Source of the DNA: Pegoplata infirma
Lineage: Eukaryota; Arthropoda; Insecta; Diptera; Anthomyiidae
Direction of reading: 5' to 3'
Assembly (NCBI GenBank): GCA_963921195.1
Contig: OY992536.1
Location: forward strand, 104,806,778 to 104,870,777
DNA: 64,000 nucleotides
The notes under the pieces are model-generated. The model did not search any database. It was not told the origin of the DNA and saw nothing but the letters and a program-made list of their open reading frames with translations. Shown piece after piece: positions 9,712-20,712 of this stretch. The position numbers and the translations under genes were made by a program. How positions within the stretch are numbered: the stretch's first letter is position 1; every line of letters starts with the position of its first letter.

Positions 9712-12700
9712 ATGGGAACTGTAAGTATTTGCTATCAAATAACTCAAAAAATTTTTACTTATCCGCAATTATTTGTTACAGAAAAAAGTAAAAATCAGTT
9801 CTGTAAAAAGATCAGCTCATTTAAAAAACAAAAAGGTTCCATTAACCAAGCAGCAACAAAATAAGCTGGCACAACAAAAGGCAGCCAAAGAACGAGGATC
9901 TAATATATTCATACAAAAAGCACGTAAAAAAGATGAGGTCTTTCAAAAGAAAAAACTTAATAAACGTGAATCTATGGGTCTGCCTTTGCGCTACGATGAT
10001 GACGAACAAGATGAAGATGAAATGTTGGATAATGTGGCCGATATGTTAGATGGAGAAGATTTGGAATATTTACAACTTAAGAGAGGCAAACAGCGAAAAC
10101 GTAAACATGCAGCTGCAGGGGAAGATGAGGGAGAGCATGATGACATTAAACATTCAGTGGGTTTGGAAAAACAATTTGCTGTTGATACGGCCTTGGAAGA
10201 AGATACCAAAAAGATTAAGGTTGATTTGTTGCCTTTTAAGAGTAGGGATGGTGAAATTATTACCCGGACTACCGAGGTCGACTATAAACCAAAACCCAAA
10301 GTGAAAAAGGCCAAAGCAGAAGACGATGAAGTAGAGGAAGTAGAAGATGCTCAGGAGGAATATGAAGATAGTGATGATGATGTGGTCAATGATGAAGAGG
10401 AAAGTGCTCTTAAAGCTGCTACCGAAAAGAAATTAATTTCTACTACAGATTTGTTAATAGCACGTCATCAAGAAATTGAACGTCAAAAATATCGTATTGG
10501 TATCATTTGTTCGGGAATTTTGGAAAAACCTGAAGATAAAATGCGCAATTTTAATGCTCTCTTCGAACTAATGGATGAAACCTCAAATTCTGGTACTCCC
10601 AATTTACTAACAGTACGTAAAGTTGCCATTGTGTCTTTAACGGAAATATTTAAAGATATTTTACCGGAATATCGTGTAGGTCAAGTGGATACACAAATGC
10701 AAAAAGTTCGCAAAGCGACCTTGGAAAGAGTTACATTCGAAAATGCTTTGTTGCAACAATTTAAGAAATTTCTTCAAAAATTAGAAAAACTTACAGCTAT
10801 GGTTAATCGTAAAGGTCATGGTCGTGTAACACCACAATCTGTTAAAATGGCTGAGGTAGCCGTACAGTCAATGTGTGATCTTTTAATAGCTCATCCTTAC
10901 TTTAACTATGTAAAGAATATAGCTCAACTTCTTGTCTATATGCTTAATTCTCACTATCCCCGTATGCGTGTGGCTGTAAATGAATGTTTTCGCTATGTTT
11001 TTGCCAATGATAAAAAATTGGACATGACTCTGTTTATTGTGCGACGCATAAATCATTTAATCAAAGCTAAACATAATCAAGTCAATTTGGAATGTATAAA
11101 TTGCCTTCAGGCCCTAAAGATAAAAAATGTCAATTTAGATGCTGAAAAAGAGAATGAGTTGAAACAAAAGAAACTAGAGGCTCATCGTCAACGTTTGTTG
11201 AGTTTATCGAAAAAAGAGCGTAAGAGACGTAAGAAATTGACGGAATTAAATAAAGAACTAGATGAAACTCGGGCCGAGGAAAATAAACAGACTAAACATT
11301 TTAAGTTAACGGAAATTGTAAAAATGCTATTTACTATCTATTTTCGTGTGCTGAAAAATGATCCAAATTCTAAAATTTTGAGTGCAATTTTAGAGGGACT
11401 GGCAGAGTAAGTATAAAATGTTTTTTTTTTATATCTTCTTAATCCTTTGGCGATCACTGGAAAGTTAAGTTGCTCAAGCGTTTTGGTGATGTGCTAAAAG
11501 ATAAACTGAAGAGGACTGTTAGAGCAACAAAAGAAATCTTCGCATTTCAAATGGAATCTTCGAATTACAAGTAGAATCTTCAAATTATAATTGATCTTTT
11601 TCGAGTTAAATCTATAAATGGTTAAGAAACTTACTGAATACTAGACCATTTACATGTGCAATTCGAAAAAGATCAATTGTTATTTAAAGATTCTACTTGT
11701 GGTTCGAATATTATACTTGTAATTTGAATATTCCATTTGTACTTTAAAATTTTCAATTGTAATTCGAAGATTCCATTAAAAATTCAAAATTTTCAATTGA
11801 ATTGTAGTTGATATATTCTTCGAATATTGAAGCACAAGTAGAATCTTCGAATTACAAATGAAATCTTTGAATTTACAAATGAAATCTTTGGAACCCAAAT
11901 ACATTTCCCTACAGGTCGAATATTTATTTCTGTTAGTATTGACCATAAAAGGCAACTTTTCCGACCTCGACGATTTTGAAATTCGGAAAAAGCTAAATTT
12001 GCTTCACCCTATTGGTCATGGAGTTACTTGCCCCTCGCAGTCTATGTTAACTTTTATTTTGCTTGTTGCACTAAAGAAATATAATTTTAACATTATTTAA
12101 TTTTTTTTTATACACGCCCTCAAAAGAAAGGGTGGACCAAGAAACGTCATTTTCAAATCCCCTGAGCCGAAGTGCAGGACTTTGAACTTCTTTGACCTTC
12201 AAAATGTTTTGTTTGTTTAACAAAAGTACAAAGAAACATTTGAAATTGAACTTTTCAGAGGTTGATTTAGTTCTTCAAATGAGAACTGTTTTCTTAACCT
12301 GTCTAGAATCTGGGTGACATGACATAATCCCCATTTCCGTTATGGAAATTGTGATTAATTCGGTCATATTCCCCATAAAGGTAGTGGGGACTATAACCGA
12401 AAAAAATTTGGACATTATTAAAAAAAAAATGTACATAATTCCAAGATTAACGGGGATAATGACCACGTAACAAATGGCCATAATCCCCATTACAGGGATT
12501 ATGTCTACTATACTACACCATTGATCTTTTTCGAATTACAATTGATCTTCTACGAATTACAATTGATCTTTTTTGAATTACAATTGATCTTTTACGAATT
12601 ACAATTGATCTTTTTCGAATTACAATTGATATTTTACGAATTACAATTGATCTTTTACGAATTACAAATAATCTTTTACGAATTACAATTGATATTTTAC

Positions 12701-14249
12701 GAATTACGATTGGAATCTTCAAATTACAATTGGAGTATTCGAATTACAAATAAAATCTTCGAATTACAAACGAAATCTTCGAATTACAAATGGAATCTTC
12801 GAATTACTAATGGAATCTTTGAATTACAAGTAAACTTAGGGACTACAAACTCCATGCATTTAAACCCACCATCTCCGCAAAAAACAGGGATTATGACCGA
12901 AATTGCTTTGGACCTAATCCACATAATATGAATAGGGGTTATGTCCGAAAAAATTTTGGTCGTAATCCCAACATGGAACGGACATATTCCCAATTGTGAT
13001 TATGACTGTTTTGTAAAGGGTCATAGTCCCCAAAACTAATATGGGGATTATGACCGTGAAGTATTCTGTCATAATCCCCTTTTCCGTTATGGGGATAATG
13101 CCCGTGGGGGTTATGTCCTGTCACCAAACTTCAGGAGTCTAGCTCGTTTATTTTGTACTGCATCGTGTTAACTACAGACAAACGGACGGACATTTATTGA
13201 ATATCTTAGAATCAATCATGGATTAAAAATATGTACTTTATAGATTCGTCGACCGATATTTCGGATAGCATTCTGAATTGTAATGGAAAACTTTCAAATT
13301 AATTCGTATGTATTTTCTTTCTTTATAGATTTGCTCATGTTATTAATTTGGATTTCTTTTCTGATCTAATTGAAGTCCTTAATAATATATTGGAAACACA
13401 AGATGAATTAGGTTATCGTGAACAATTACATTGTATCAAAACTATATTTGTTATACTCTCCGGTCAGGGTGAAGTTTTGAACATCGATCCCATACGATTC
13501 TATCAACATTTCTATAAGAATATGTTGGCTGTTAATGCTGGTAAAAATCATGATGATTTTCGCATTATATTAGAGACATTAGATGAAGTTTTAGTTAAAA
13601 GAAGACGCAACATGAGTCAACAACGTTTAATGGCTTATGTAAAACGTTTATTAACCATAAGTTTGAATTTGCTACATCATGGTACCCTGGCCTCTTTAGG
13701 TACGATCAAGACTACATTTCAATTAACATCGGTTTTGGATATTTTACTGGATACAGATGATAGCATTGGTTCGGGAAAATATAATCCAGAATTGGAAGAT
13801 CCCGAATATTGTAATGCATCATGTACGGCTTTATATGAATTGACTATGTTGAGAAGACATTATCATCCGACGGTGCGTAAAATGGCAATGCATATAGCTA
13901 ATGGAGTACCAGCTTCCGGTGATGGTTCATTGCCATCTGAAATCGGAAAATTGTAAGTTTAAATGGTTTGCTATTAAATATATTTCCTGGTATTAATTAT
14001 TTGCCTTTTCTTATCTTTAGATCGGCTTTTGACTTATTTGAACAATTCGACAGTACTCAAATGGTTTTTAATCCTACAATACCATTGCCTAAACAATGTG
14101 AACCTAAAATTAAGAAAGGTCGTCACAGTTACATAAACAAAAATTTTAAACCATTTTATCAATCCATGTTAAAGCGTAATTTAGTGCAAAGTAATAGTAA
14201 AGTTAAAGAAGCTTGTTTGGATTTTTATAAAGAATTAAAAAGGAAATAA
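9712..14249 (+). CDS. Noc3: Nucleolar complex protein 3 homologue (4 exons)
   Basis: Exons are 9712-9720, 9782-11406, 13329-13952 and 14021-14249, all with GT-AG borders (GTAAGT donors) and a continuous frame of 828 codons, close to family length. Exon 1 encodes only MGT. NOC3 works with NOC2 in 60S pre-ribosome maturation and transport in the nucleolus, and is linked to replication licensing in yeast. The N terminus is lysine-rich with acidic runs (DDDEQDEDE near residue 76; EDDEVEEVED near 183). The NOC3-type region spans about residues 220-330 (TTDLLIARHQEIERQKYRIG). A basic KKERKRRKKL follows near 480, then the CBF/NOC region in exons 3-4 (FAHVINLDFFSDL...). No stops or frameshifts were seen. 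Housekeeping expression is expected, though a transposon abuts the promoter. Confidence 0.95.
11525..11905. repeat. degenerate 21-bp minisatellite (GAATTACAA type)
   Basis: Loose units of about 21 bp, such as CTTCGAATTACAAGTAGAAT, appear in both orientations. They are more diverged than the cluster at 12520-12835. Confidence 0.7.
12120..13290 (-). mobile_element. DINE-1/Helentron-like repeat with internal minisatellites
   Basis: Read in reverse, the block at 13140-13270 gives CGAAATATCGGTCGACGAAT, then AAGTACATAT and GTCCGTCCGTTTGTCTGT, the conserved core also seen at 31339 and 63526. The opposite end (12220-12310) has AGAGGTTGATTTAGTTCTTC, shared with 28020-28045. Tandem GGGGATTATGACCG-like units and the 21-bp array lie between, matching the central tandem repeats known in DINE-1. 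The assignment rests on recognised consensus blocks, not on an alignment. Confidence 0.65.
12520..12835 (+). repeat. 21-bp minisatellite GAATTACAATTGATCTTTTTC, about 14 units
   Basis: The 21-bp unit is repeated head to tail with alternating TTTTTC and TTTTAC endings, giving a 42-bp higher-order pattern over much of the array. Later units drift to GAATTACAAATGGAATCTTC. Confidence 0.9.
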
Positions 14250-14317
14250 ATTTGATTGTATAAAATTAACAAAACAATTTTGTTTAAAAATATGATGGGT
14301 TTCTAAATGTATCCAAA

Positions 14318-14323
14318 AATAAA
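14318..14323 (+). terminator. Noc3 poly(A) signal AATAAA
   Basis: AATAAA lies 69 bp after the stop codon. A second AATAAA overlaps the stop (GGAAATAAATTT). Either could serve; the distal one is at a more usual distance. Confidence 0.5.
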
Positions 14324-14570
14324 TCAAACCCATATGTATGTATAATATACATTGTATATAGCCTAGACGAATTTAAGGTTGTGAAGGAATTTCCTTCAAA
14401 GCGGTTTAAAAATAATATTTTGTTTTATTAAAAATTTTGAATCTGAAGACTGCAGCCGTTATGAACTCCCAGATATATTCTGAAAATTGTTAATTATTTT
14501 TTTTTATCTAACCGAGAACTAGTAACAATGACTGATGTCTCTTTGTAGCGAAACTAATGATTAAGGGGGT

Positions 14571-14685
14571 TATTCATAATACCTAAAGTGTACTTAAAGC
14601 AGGTTTATTTGATAAATATTCATGCAATGTCTGTCAAATAAACCTACATTAGATTTAATTTACTCATTATGAATAGCACAGTTAA
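14571..14685. mobile_element. ~115-bp palindromic MITE
   Basis: GGTTATTCATAATACC at the left is matched by ATTATGAATAGCAC at the right. Inner arms CAGGTTTATTTGA and TCAAATAAACCTA pair around a short loop. No certain TSD was found. Confidence 0.55.
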
Positions 14686-14879
14686 TTTTTCATTATAAAA
14701 CTTCTGATATTTGAAAAATTTTTGGATTTAAAATTCTTATGCATCTTTAAATATGGACTTGAATCTGCAAAAAATATGCAATTAAAATTATAAAAATAGT
14801 GTATTTTTGAAAAAAAAATTATTTTTTTTTAAATAATTTTTTACTCTGTTAGCATATTAAAGAAAAACAAATATTTTCA

Positions 14880-15240
14880 GCCAGACAAGTATTTGACCTC
14901 GAATAAATTATGCATTATCTGCAAAATATGCAAAAATATGCACTTACGAATCAATGCTATTTTAAAACAAATTCTTTGATTTATAAAGATATTTAGTTTA
15001 TGCTGTTCTAAGACTAACAGGAAAAAACATGCATTGGCTATTAACCAAGGAGAGGACTTTCATCCAAATGCATGTTTTTTCCAGTTAGTCTTAGAACAGC
15101 ACAGACTAAATGTCTTGCAAATTAAAAAATTTGCTTTAAAATTGGCTCAATTCGTTAGTGCATACTTTTGCATATTATGCTGAAATGCATATTTTGTTAG
15201 TATTCGGCTATAAATGCATATTTTTGGGACATATTTTGTT
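14880..15240. repeat. long imperfect inverted repeat with 104-bp hairpin core
   Basis: The core at 15002-15105 pairs GCTGTTCTAAGACTAACAGG with its complement (CCAGTTAGTCTTAGAACAGC) and continues through GCATGTTTTTTCC. Arms extend outward imperfectly through ATTTAGTTTATG/CAGACTAAAT and the TATGCACTWACGAAT block. The outer right arm recurs at 26985-27140, so this belongs to a dispersed family. Confidence 0.75.
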
Positions 15241-15313
15241 TAAAATTTTAGTTTTGTCTTTTTTTCCATTTTTTATGAATTTTTTTGTAAATATAATTTA
15301 TTTGCCTATTTAA

Positions 15314-15654
15314 GGTGGCTTCAGACCATAATATTTGTAATAATATCTGTCAAAATTTTGTGTAAAACCTATAAAATAGTATGGTGTAAACACAAATCGG
15401 TATAAAACCAAGAGAAATACGGATTGAAAAATGACAAGCGGATACGTATTCTCATTTTTAGAAATTTCTCTAAAAATGAGAAAACGTATACGCTTTTCAT
15501 AAGATCAGGGTTGTATTTATTTTGATAATATTTAAGATGTGATGGTGTAAATACGCAAAGGATTTTTTAAAAGATTTTTTGACAAGCGGAGAAAATTTCG
15601 TATTATTTAAGATACGTATTTTCTTACGACTCAGTATTATAGTCTGAAGTGGGC
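15314..15654. mobile_element. ~340-bp MITE, CTTCAGACYATAATA termini
   Basis: GGTGGCTTCAGACCATAATA at 15314 is matched in inverse by TATTATAGTCTGAAGTGGGC ending near 15654. Internal pairs such as AATGAGAAAACGTATACG and GGATACGTATTCTCATT add further symmetry. From 15660 to 16038 the sequence is AT-rich with no recognised feature. Confidence 0.6.
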
Positions 15655-16038
15655 TTTAGCAGGCCTTAACAGAATTATTTTCGTCAATTTGAATAAAATA
15701 GTTTATTCAATTTGAATAAATATCATCAATTTAACAAAATAGTTTTCGTCGATTCTACGATATTTTATCAATTTTACTAAATTTTTCTACCCTTTCAAAA
15801 AAGTAAAATATCCATAAATATTATTTTTGTTATTATTTTAATTTTTTTATTGAATAAATATATTAATGACTTTTTTACAGCAAATGACTTTTTACAGCAA
15901 ATGACGAACGAAATGTACATATTTCCAAATTCCAGACGGAAACTTATTTATCTTTGAACCCTTGTCAATATAATATGTATGTAGAATACCTAAAAACATT
16001 AATAAAAATTAGTTGTTTGTAAATTTAGTTTTTATATA

Positions 16039-16771
16039 CACAGAAAAAAATAACAAGGAACATTTTTTAATTAAAAGTTTTAATAGAATTTAAAATTTGA
16101 TATAATTAAAATGTTTAATTGTTTTGTATGTAAACATCTCTGATTTTTTTGCATGCTTCTTCTTACACATGCAATACAAAACAGAAAAAGTGAAAATATA
16201 TTTTTATAAGATTAAATTAATGAAAATGCGTTTTTATCAAATTTATATCTGAATCGGTATTAGTTTTGTTATTTAAAAAGAACGAGAACAATTGAAATTG
16301 AATAAATAAATGAAAAAAGTGAATATTAGTATAAAAACAAAAACAAAGAAGCTCCACAAGAAGATCTTGGTAAACGGCAAACAACAACGGAGGAAAATGA
16401 CACAAAAATCTAATCAAACACATTTTTGATGCTACATGAAAATGGCATAAAAACTAATAGCTTTAGGCTATTGGATAAAATTTTATTAAAAAATAAATTA
16501 ATTTTCACAAAAAATACACTTTTTTCATGACGCTGCACATTGAAAAAATAATGGCGTCCAAACTAATAATATTAGTCCATTTGACGAAATTTTGTCAATT
16601 TTACTTCTTCATAGGATGTAAACTTGACGAAACTTGATTTGAATAAAATTTGTTGAATCTTAAAAAAAAATTGACAAAATTTTGTTAAAGATCTACGAAA
16701 ATTTTTTGTTGATTTTACCTACGAGATTTGGTTCGGTGTATGCTTATAAAAGAGCTTTATTTTTCTGTGTG
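16039..16771. mobile_element. ~730-bp MITE, CACAGAAAAAAATA termini
   Basis: The left end TA-CACAGAAAAAAATAAC and right end TTTATTTTTCTGTG match the cleaner copy at 52954-53498. The right flank is altered, so a TSD is not proved. No gene is visible inside. Confidence 0.6.
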
Positions 16772-16934
16772 TATTCAGATGAAAAATCGCTTGTGTTAAC
16801 AATAAAATTTTAAGTTTTCATCACTTTTTTTTTTGTTGACAGCCAACTCAAAGAACCGTTAACTCCAAATAAAAACACATTTTTTTTCCAAAAAAAAAAA
16901 AATTGAATACAGTTTTTCTGTTTTTTTACTAAAC

Positions 16935-18071
16935 ATGTTACATTGGCTAGTTAATTATTGTAATAATCAAGGTTATTACTTTTACAATGACGGTTATAAT
17001 AACTTCCAGCAACCGCTAACACATGCTTATAATGATTACCATCAGCAAGCTTATACACCACAAATCAGACGACGCCAAAGAAATCGAGGTGCCAACAACT
17101 GCAGCAATCAAGTGGAAGTGATGCAAAGTGGAGACAATTTATCAGGTATGAGTAGACGGCAAAGAAAAAGATTTCGGGAACGCGAAGCAAAAAAAGCTGC
17201 AGAAATTGCTGCTAATGAGGCTTTGAAAAAAGATCGAGAGAAAGCAGAGACGGCAAAAAAGACTGCAGAAAAAGGGGTACAAGCTTCTGAAAAAACGCCA
17301 GCAAAAGATATAAAAACTCCAATAAAAGAAAGCTGTAAAAAAACAATGGCTACAACTTCAGCAGATGCTAAAACTTTCAAAGAAAGTTTTTCCATTAATG
17401 ATCCCTGCACACCAAAGTTTTTAAATGATGTAGCCCATTGCTTTCGATCCGAAATTGAATTGATGCAATTACGTTTAGAAGCAGCTGCATCTCAAAATTC
17501 TTTACATGATGATAATGATTTGATAGTGGCCAATGTTTGTTTTGGCAATCAAAGGGTTGCGGACCATGCTTTTGAACATATACGTAACGAAATGGTCGGA
17601 TGGATTGGCGTCTATCAGGATGAAGGTTTGGATACACCCATATTCCATAGCATGACCAACAATAAAAGCTACATTAGAATTGTTTGTGACAATGACCATG
17701 CTTACAAGTGCTTGGAACAATGTGTTGAAGATATTTGCCAAATGAAAACGATAGGTCCCATTAAAGCTGTTCGCCTATCACCCATCACACCAGTAGTGTA
17801 TTGCTTTGATGCAGTTTATAAAGGTATATCTCGGGATCCTAGTTTATTTCTTACGCAAATACAACTGCACAAACCGAAACTGTATTCAGATAATTGGGTG
17901 GTTGTCTCCCATGAGGTTTGTCTGAAGGAAGTTAAAACCTGTTTCATATTTTTAGTTGATGAACGTTCAGCGCTGGCACTGAATTTTCATTATAGCAGTA
18001 ATTTATTAATATGCATGCAGGAAGTAACATTTCGCAACCGTGGTATTGTAACCGAAACATATTTAAAATAA
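16935..18071 (+). CDS. DUF4780-like protein, 378 aa
   Basis: One uninterrupted frame runs from the first in-frame ATG to a TAA at 18069-18071. The frame stays open a little upstream, so an upstream exon is possible; an acceptor-like TTGTTGACAG occurs at 16833-16842. Residues 1-45 are Tyr/Asn/Gln-rich. Residues 44-100 are strongly basic and likely coiled (RRRQRNRG, SRRQRKRFRERE, then Ala/Lys-rich), followed by a Lys/Thr/Pro linker. The C-terminal ~180 residues (NWVVVSHEVC, FLVDERSALAL, QEVTFRNRG) resemble the DUF4780 domain of fly proteins, recognised from memory and not by search. The function of that family is unknown. Normal length and no stops suggest a living gene or a recently domesticated transposon ORF. 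Confidence 0.7.
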   Translation: MLHWLVNYCNNQGYYFYNDGYNNFQQPLTHAYNDYHQQAYTPQIRRRQRNRGANNCSNQVEVMQSGDNLSGMSRRQRKRFREREAKKAAEIAANEALKKDREKAETAKKTAEKGVQASEKTPAKDIKTPIKESCKKTMATTSADAKTFKESFSINDPCTPKFLNDVAHCFRSEIELMQLRLEAAASQNSLHDDNDLIVANVCFGNQRVADHAFEHIRNEMVGWIGVYQDEGLDTPIFHSMTNNKSYIRIVCDNDHAYKCLEQCVEDICQMKTIGPIKAVRLSPITPVVYCFDAVYKGISRDPSLFLTQIQLHKPKLYSDNWVVVSHEVCLKEVKTCFIFLVDERSALALNFHYSSNLLICMQEVTFRNRGIVTETYLK

Positions 18072-18359
18072 TACGAGACATTCTGAGTCTTGCTGCCAGC
18101 CCTGGCAATGTACCAAAAGAGTATTTTTTTTTAAATACATGTATTTTGAGAAGTTATTTCAAAAAGTTATATTTTTTACCACCAGTGCCAGGGCTGGTAA
18201 GTAGGACTCTAAATACCCCCAATATTATTTTTAAGAAAATGTTAAAATTTTTAAAACTTAAGTTACAATTAATATTTAACATTAATGAGATGGGGACAAA
18301 TATTTGCAGATACAATCACTCACAGTAAAAATGGTCCACTAGATGTCACATAGAAGCTG

Positions 18360-18745
18360 GTTAAAAACAAAGTAAACAATACAACACATATTATCAATCG
18401 AGTATTGTTTTGAAAACTGCTGTTTAGGTAATTTATCAAGCTTTAATTTAAGCTTGAAAGCGTCCAGATTGAGTAAATGATCCACAAGGGTCGAACTTAA
18501 AATTGACATTCTTTATAGACATTTTTTATTATTTTTTTTAAAATATTTCTAAGCCGTTTTTTTTTTAAGTTCAAACATTAAAAATTCTAAAAAAAACGTT
18601 AAATATATTTTATTCAGTGATCAACAAATTTTTCAACGACCCAAATAAAAATAAAATTTTTTTGACCCCCAAAATTCTTTTAAACACCAATTTTTTGTAA
18701 ACAAAGAAAATGTTGAACTTCAAAGATTAGTTGATCACTGAATAA
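18360..18745. repeat. diverged copy of the 19484-21620 element
   Basis: Shared blocks include AAGCGTCCAGATTGAGTAAA, AAGGGTCGAACT, TATAGACATTTTT and TTCAGTGATCAA, with the inverse TTGATCACTGAATAAAATC at the right end. It is an older, shorter relative without the nested MITEs. Confidence 0.6.
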
Positions 18746-18825
18746 AATCTTATAAACATCCAATTGTATTTTAAAATTTTCCAAATGTATTTTTAAATAG
18801 TCCAAATTAGTGCCTATGCTCAGTA

Positions 18826-19275
18826 CCGTAGTACCGGGAATACCGGTATTCCCGGTTCTGACGGTATTACCGGTATTCCCGGGAATACCGGTATTCCGGG
18901 AATACCGGTATTCCCGTGACTACCGGTATGTATATTTTGTAAAATTGTGTACAATTAAACATTTTTCTTCGCTTTTACCAAAAAAAAAAAAATACAAAAC
19001 ATGAGAAAAACACCATTTTCATTTATTCTATGAATTTAAGAAAAAAAATAGTTACATGATTTTTAAATAATTTTACAAAAACAACTAAATATTTCTGAAA
19101 TACTGATTAAATGGTGTAATTTAAATATTTTATGGTTTAGTATTTTTTGTTTTTTGAGAACCGGTACCAGGATCCGAACCGGGAATACCGGTATTCCCGG
19201 GAATAAAGCTAGAACCGGGAAACCGGTACCAGAACCGGGAATACCGGTATTCCCGGGAATACCGAGAACCGGGAA
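18826..19275. repeat. GGGAATACCGGTATTCCC palindromic repeats (two clusters)
   Basis: The 18-bp perfect palindrome GGGAATACCGGTATTCCC and its variants recur at 18836-18930 and 19165-19265, separated by AT-rich sequence. The right cluster also carries GAACCGGGA and GGTACCAG units. They stand out as GC-rich islands. A related fragment (GTACCGGTATTGCCG) lies near 31070. Confidence 0.85.
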
Positions 19276-19289
19276 ATAAGGGGCACTAG

Positions 19290-19483
19290 TTGAAATTTTT
19301 AAAAAACTGTCCAAATGTATTTTGAAACTTGCCAAATATATTTTAAAATTGTCCAAATGAATTTAAAAATTGTCCAAATGTATTTAAAAATTGTCTAAAT
19401 GAATTTTAAATATGTCCAAATGTATTTTAAAACCGTCCAAATATGTTTTAAAATTGTCCAAATGAATTTTAAAATTGTATATA
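19290..19483. repeat. 21-bp minisatellite AATTTTAAAATACATTTGGAC family, left cluster
   Basis: Units of about 21 bp, such as TTTTAAAATTGTCCAAATG, are repeated to the edge of the palindromic element at 19484. The same family occurs at 21630-21850, 26375-26800, 44190-44270, 45213-45590 and 51635-51790. Confidence 0.85.
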
Positions 19484-19744
19484 CAGTGGGCGACCATACA
19501 TTGGAAACTTTTTTTATAGTAGATGCAATTTGTTAAAGGCTATTATTACTAAACGTTGTTATTATCAAACGAGTATTATTTTAAAAAATGTTATGTAGGT
19601 AATTTTTAACGTTTTTTTTTAAGCTGAAAAGCGTCCAGAATGAGTAAATAATAAATGTGCTACGAGGGTCGAACTGGAAAATGAAATTATTTATAGACAT
19701 TTTTCAGTAAATTTTTTTTTAAAATATTTCTAATAGTGCGTTTA

Positions 19745-20214
19745 TAGTGCGTTTACACTGGTCCTCTAAGCTAGCTTAAAGTAGATTGTGGCTCCAATCC
19801 AGTTTCAATCTATTAGATTGCCCATACAAATTTACATTTTTCAATCTAGTAGTTTAGGCTCTAATCGGCAAACGCAATCTTGTAAACTTAAATACAACTC
19901 TGTATTTCTATTATTTTCATTTTCCAACACTGAAAAACACCGACACAAAGCCTGCCGTTTTGATGACGCCGCCAAGTATGTGTATGCCGCCGTCATTGTT
20001 ATTTGTAAACGCCGTCACTGTCCTTGTTAATCATACGACGACTAATTACCGTCGCTGTCTTTTCACGCAGTCACACACATTTATTACCAACTTGTTGTTA
20101 TAAATGCCAATCCTAATCTTCTCAAATGTAAAAAATGCCAATGTAAACGGTACAGATTGCAAAGTAGATTAAAATCGCAATTTACTAGATTAGAAATCCA
20201 ATGTAAACGCACTA
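19745..20214 (+). mobile_element. 470-bp MITE (TAGTGCGTTTACA termini), copy 1
   Basis: It starts ATAGTGCGTTTACACTGG and ends CCAATGTAAACGCACTAT. The interior includes ATGACGCCGCCAAGTATG and GACGCAGTCACACACATTTA, both GC-richer than the surroundings. No ORF of note. Confidence 0.88.
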
Positions 20215-20240
20215 TTACAGTAGTTTTCTAATCTAGCTTA

Positions 20241-20712
20241 TAGTGCGTTTACATTGGATTTCTAATCTAGTAAATTGCTATTTTAATCTACTTTGCAATC
20301 TGTACCGTTTACATTGGCATTTTTTTACATTTGAGAAGATTAAGATTGGCATTTCTAACAACAAGTTGGTAATAAATGTGTGTGACTGCGTCAAAAGACT
20401 GCGACGGTTATTAGTCGTCGTATGATTAACAAGGACACTGACGGCGTTTACAAATAACAATGACGGCGGCATAAACATACTTGGCGGCGTCATCAAAACG
20501 GCAGGCTTTGTGTCCGTGTTTTTCAGTGTTGAAAAATGCAAATATTAGAAATACAGAGTTGTATCTAACTTTACCAGATTGCGTTTGCCGATTAGAGTCT
20601 AAACTACTAGATTGAAAAAAATAAATTTGTATGGGCAATCTAATAGATTGAAACTGGATTGGAGCCACAATCTACTTTAAGCTAGCTTAGAGGACCAGTG
20701 TAAATGCACTAT
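20241..20712 (-). mobile_element. 470-bp MITE, copy 2, inverted
   Basis: It is the near-identical reverse complement of copy 1, separated from it by 26 bp. The two form a large head-to-head palindrome. Confidence 0.88.

Larger units (their letters stand above)
11407..13328 (+). other. Noc3 intron 2, transposon-loaded
   Basis: The donor is GTAAGT at 11407 and the acceptor CTTTATAG ends at 13328. This 1.9-kb intron contrasts with the gene's other introns of 61 and 68 bp. It contains 21-bp minisatellite clusters and a DINE-1-like repeat in reverse orientation, and no other gene. Confidence 0.9.

Noticed and set aside
12513..12931. RKRSIVI / FELQLIFYELQ repeat ORFs in Noc3 intron 2
   Set aside because: The 21-bp repeat keeps a frame open by being a multiple of three; it is intronic and repetitive.
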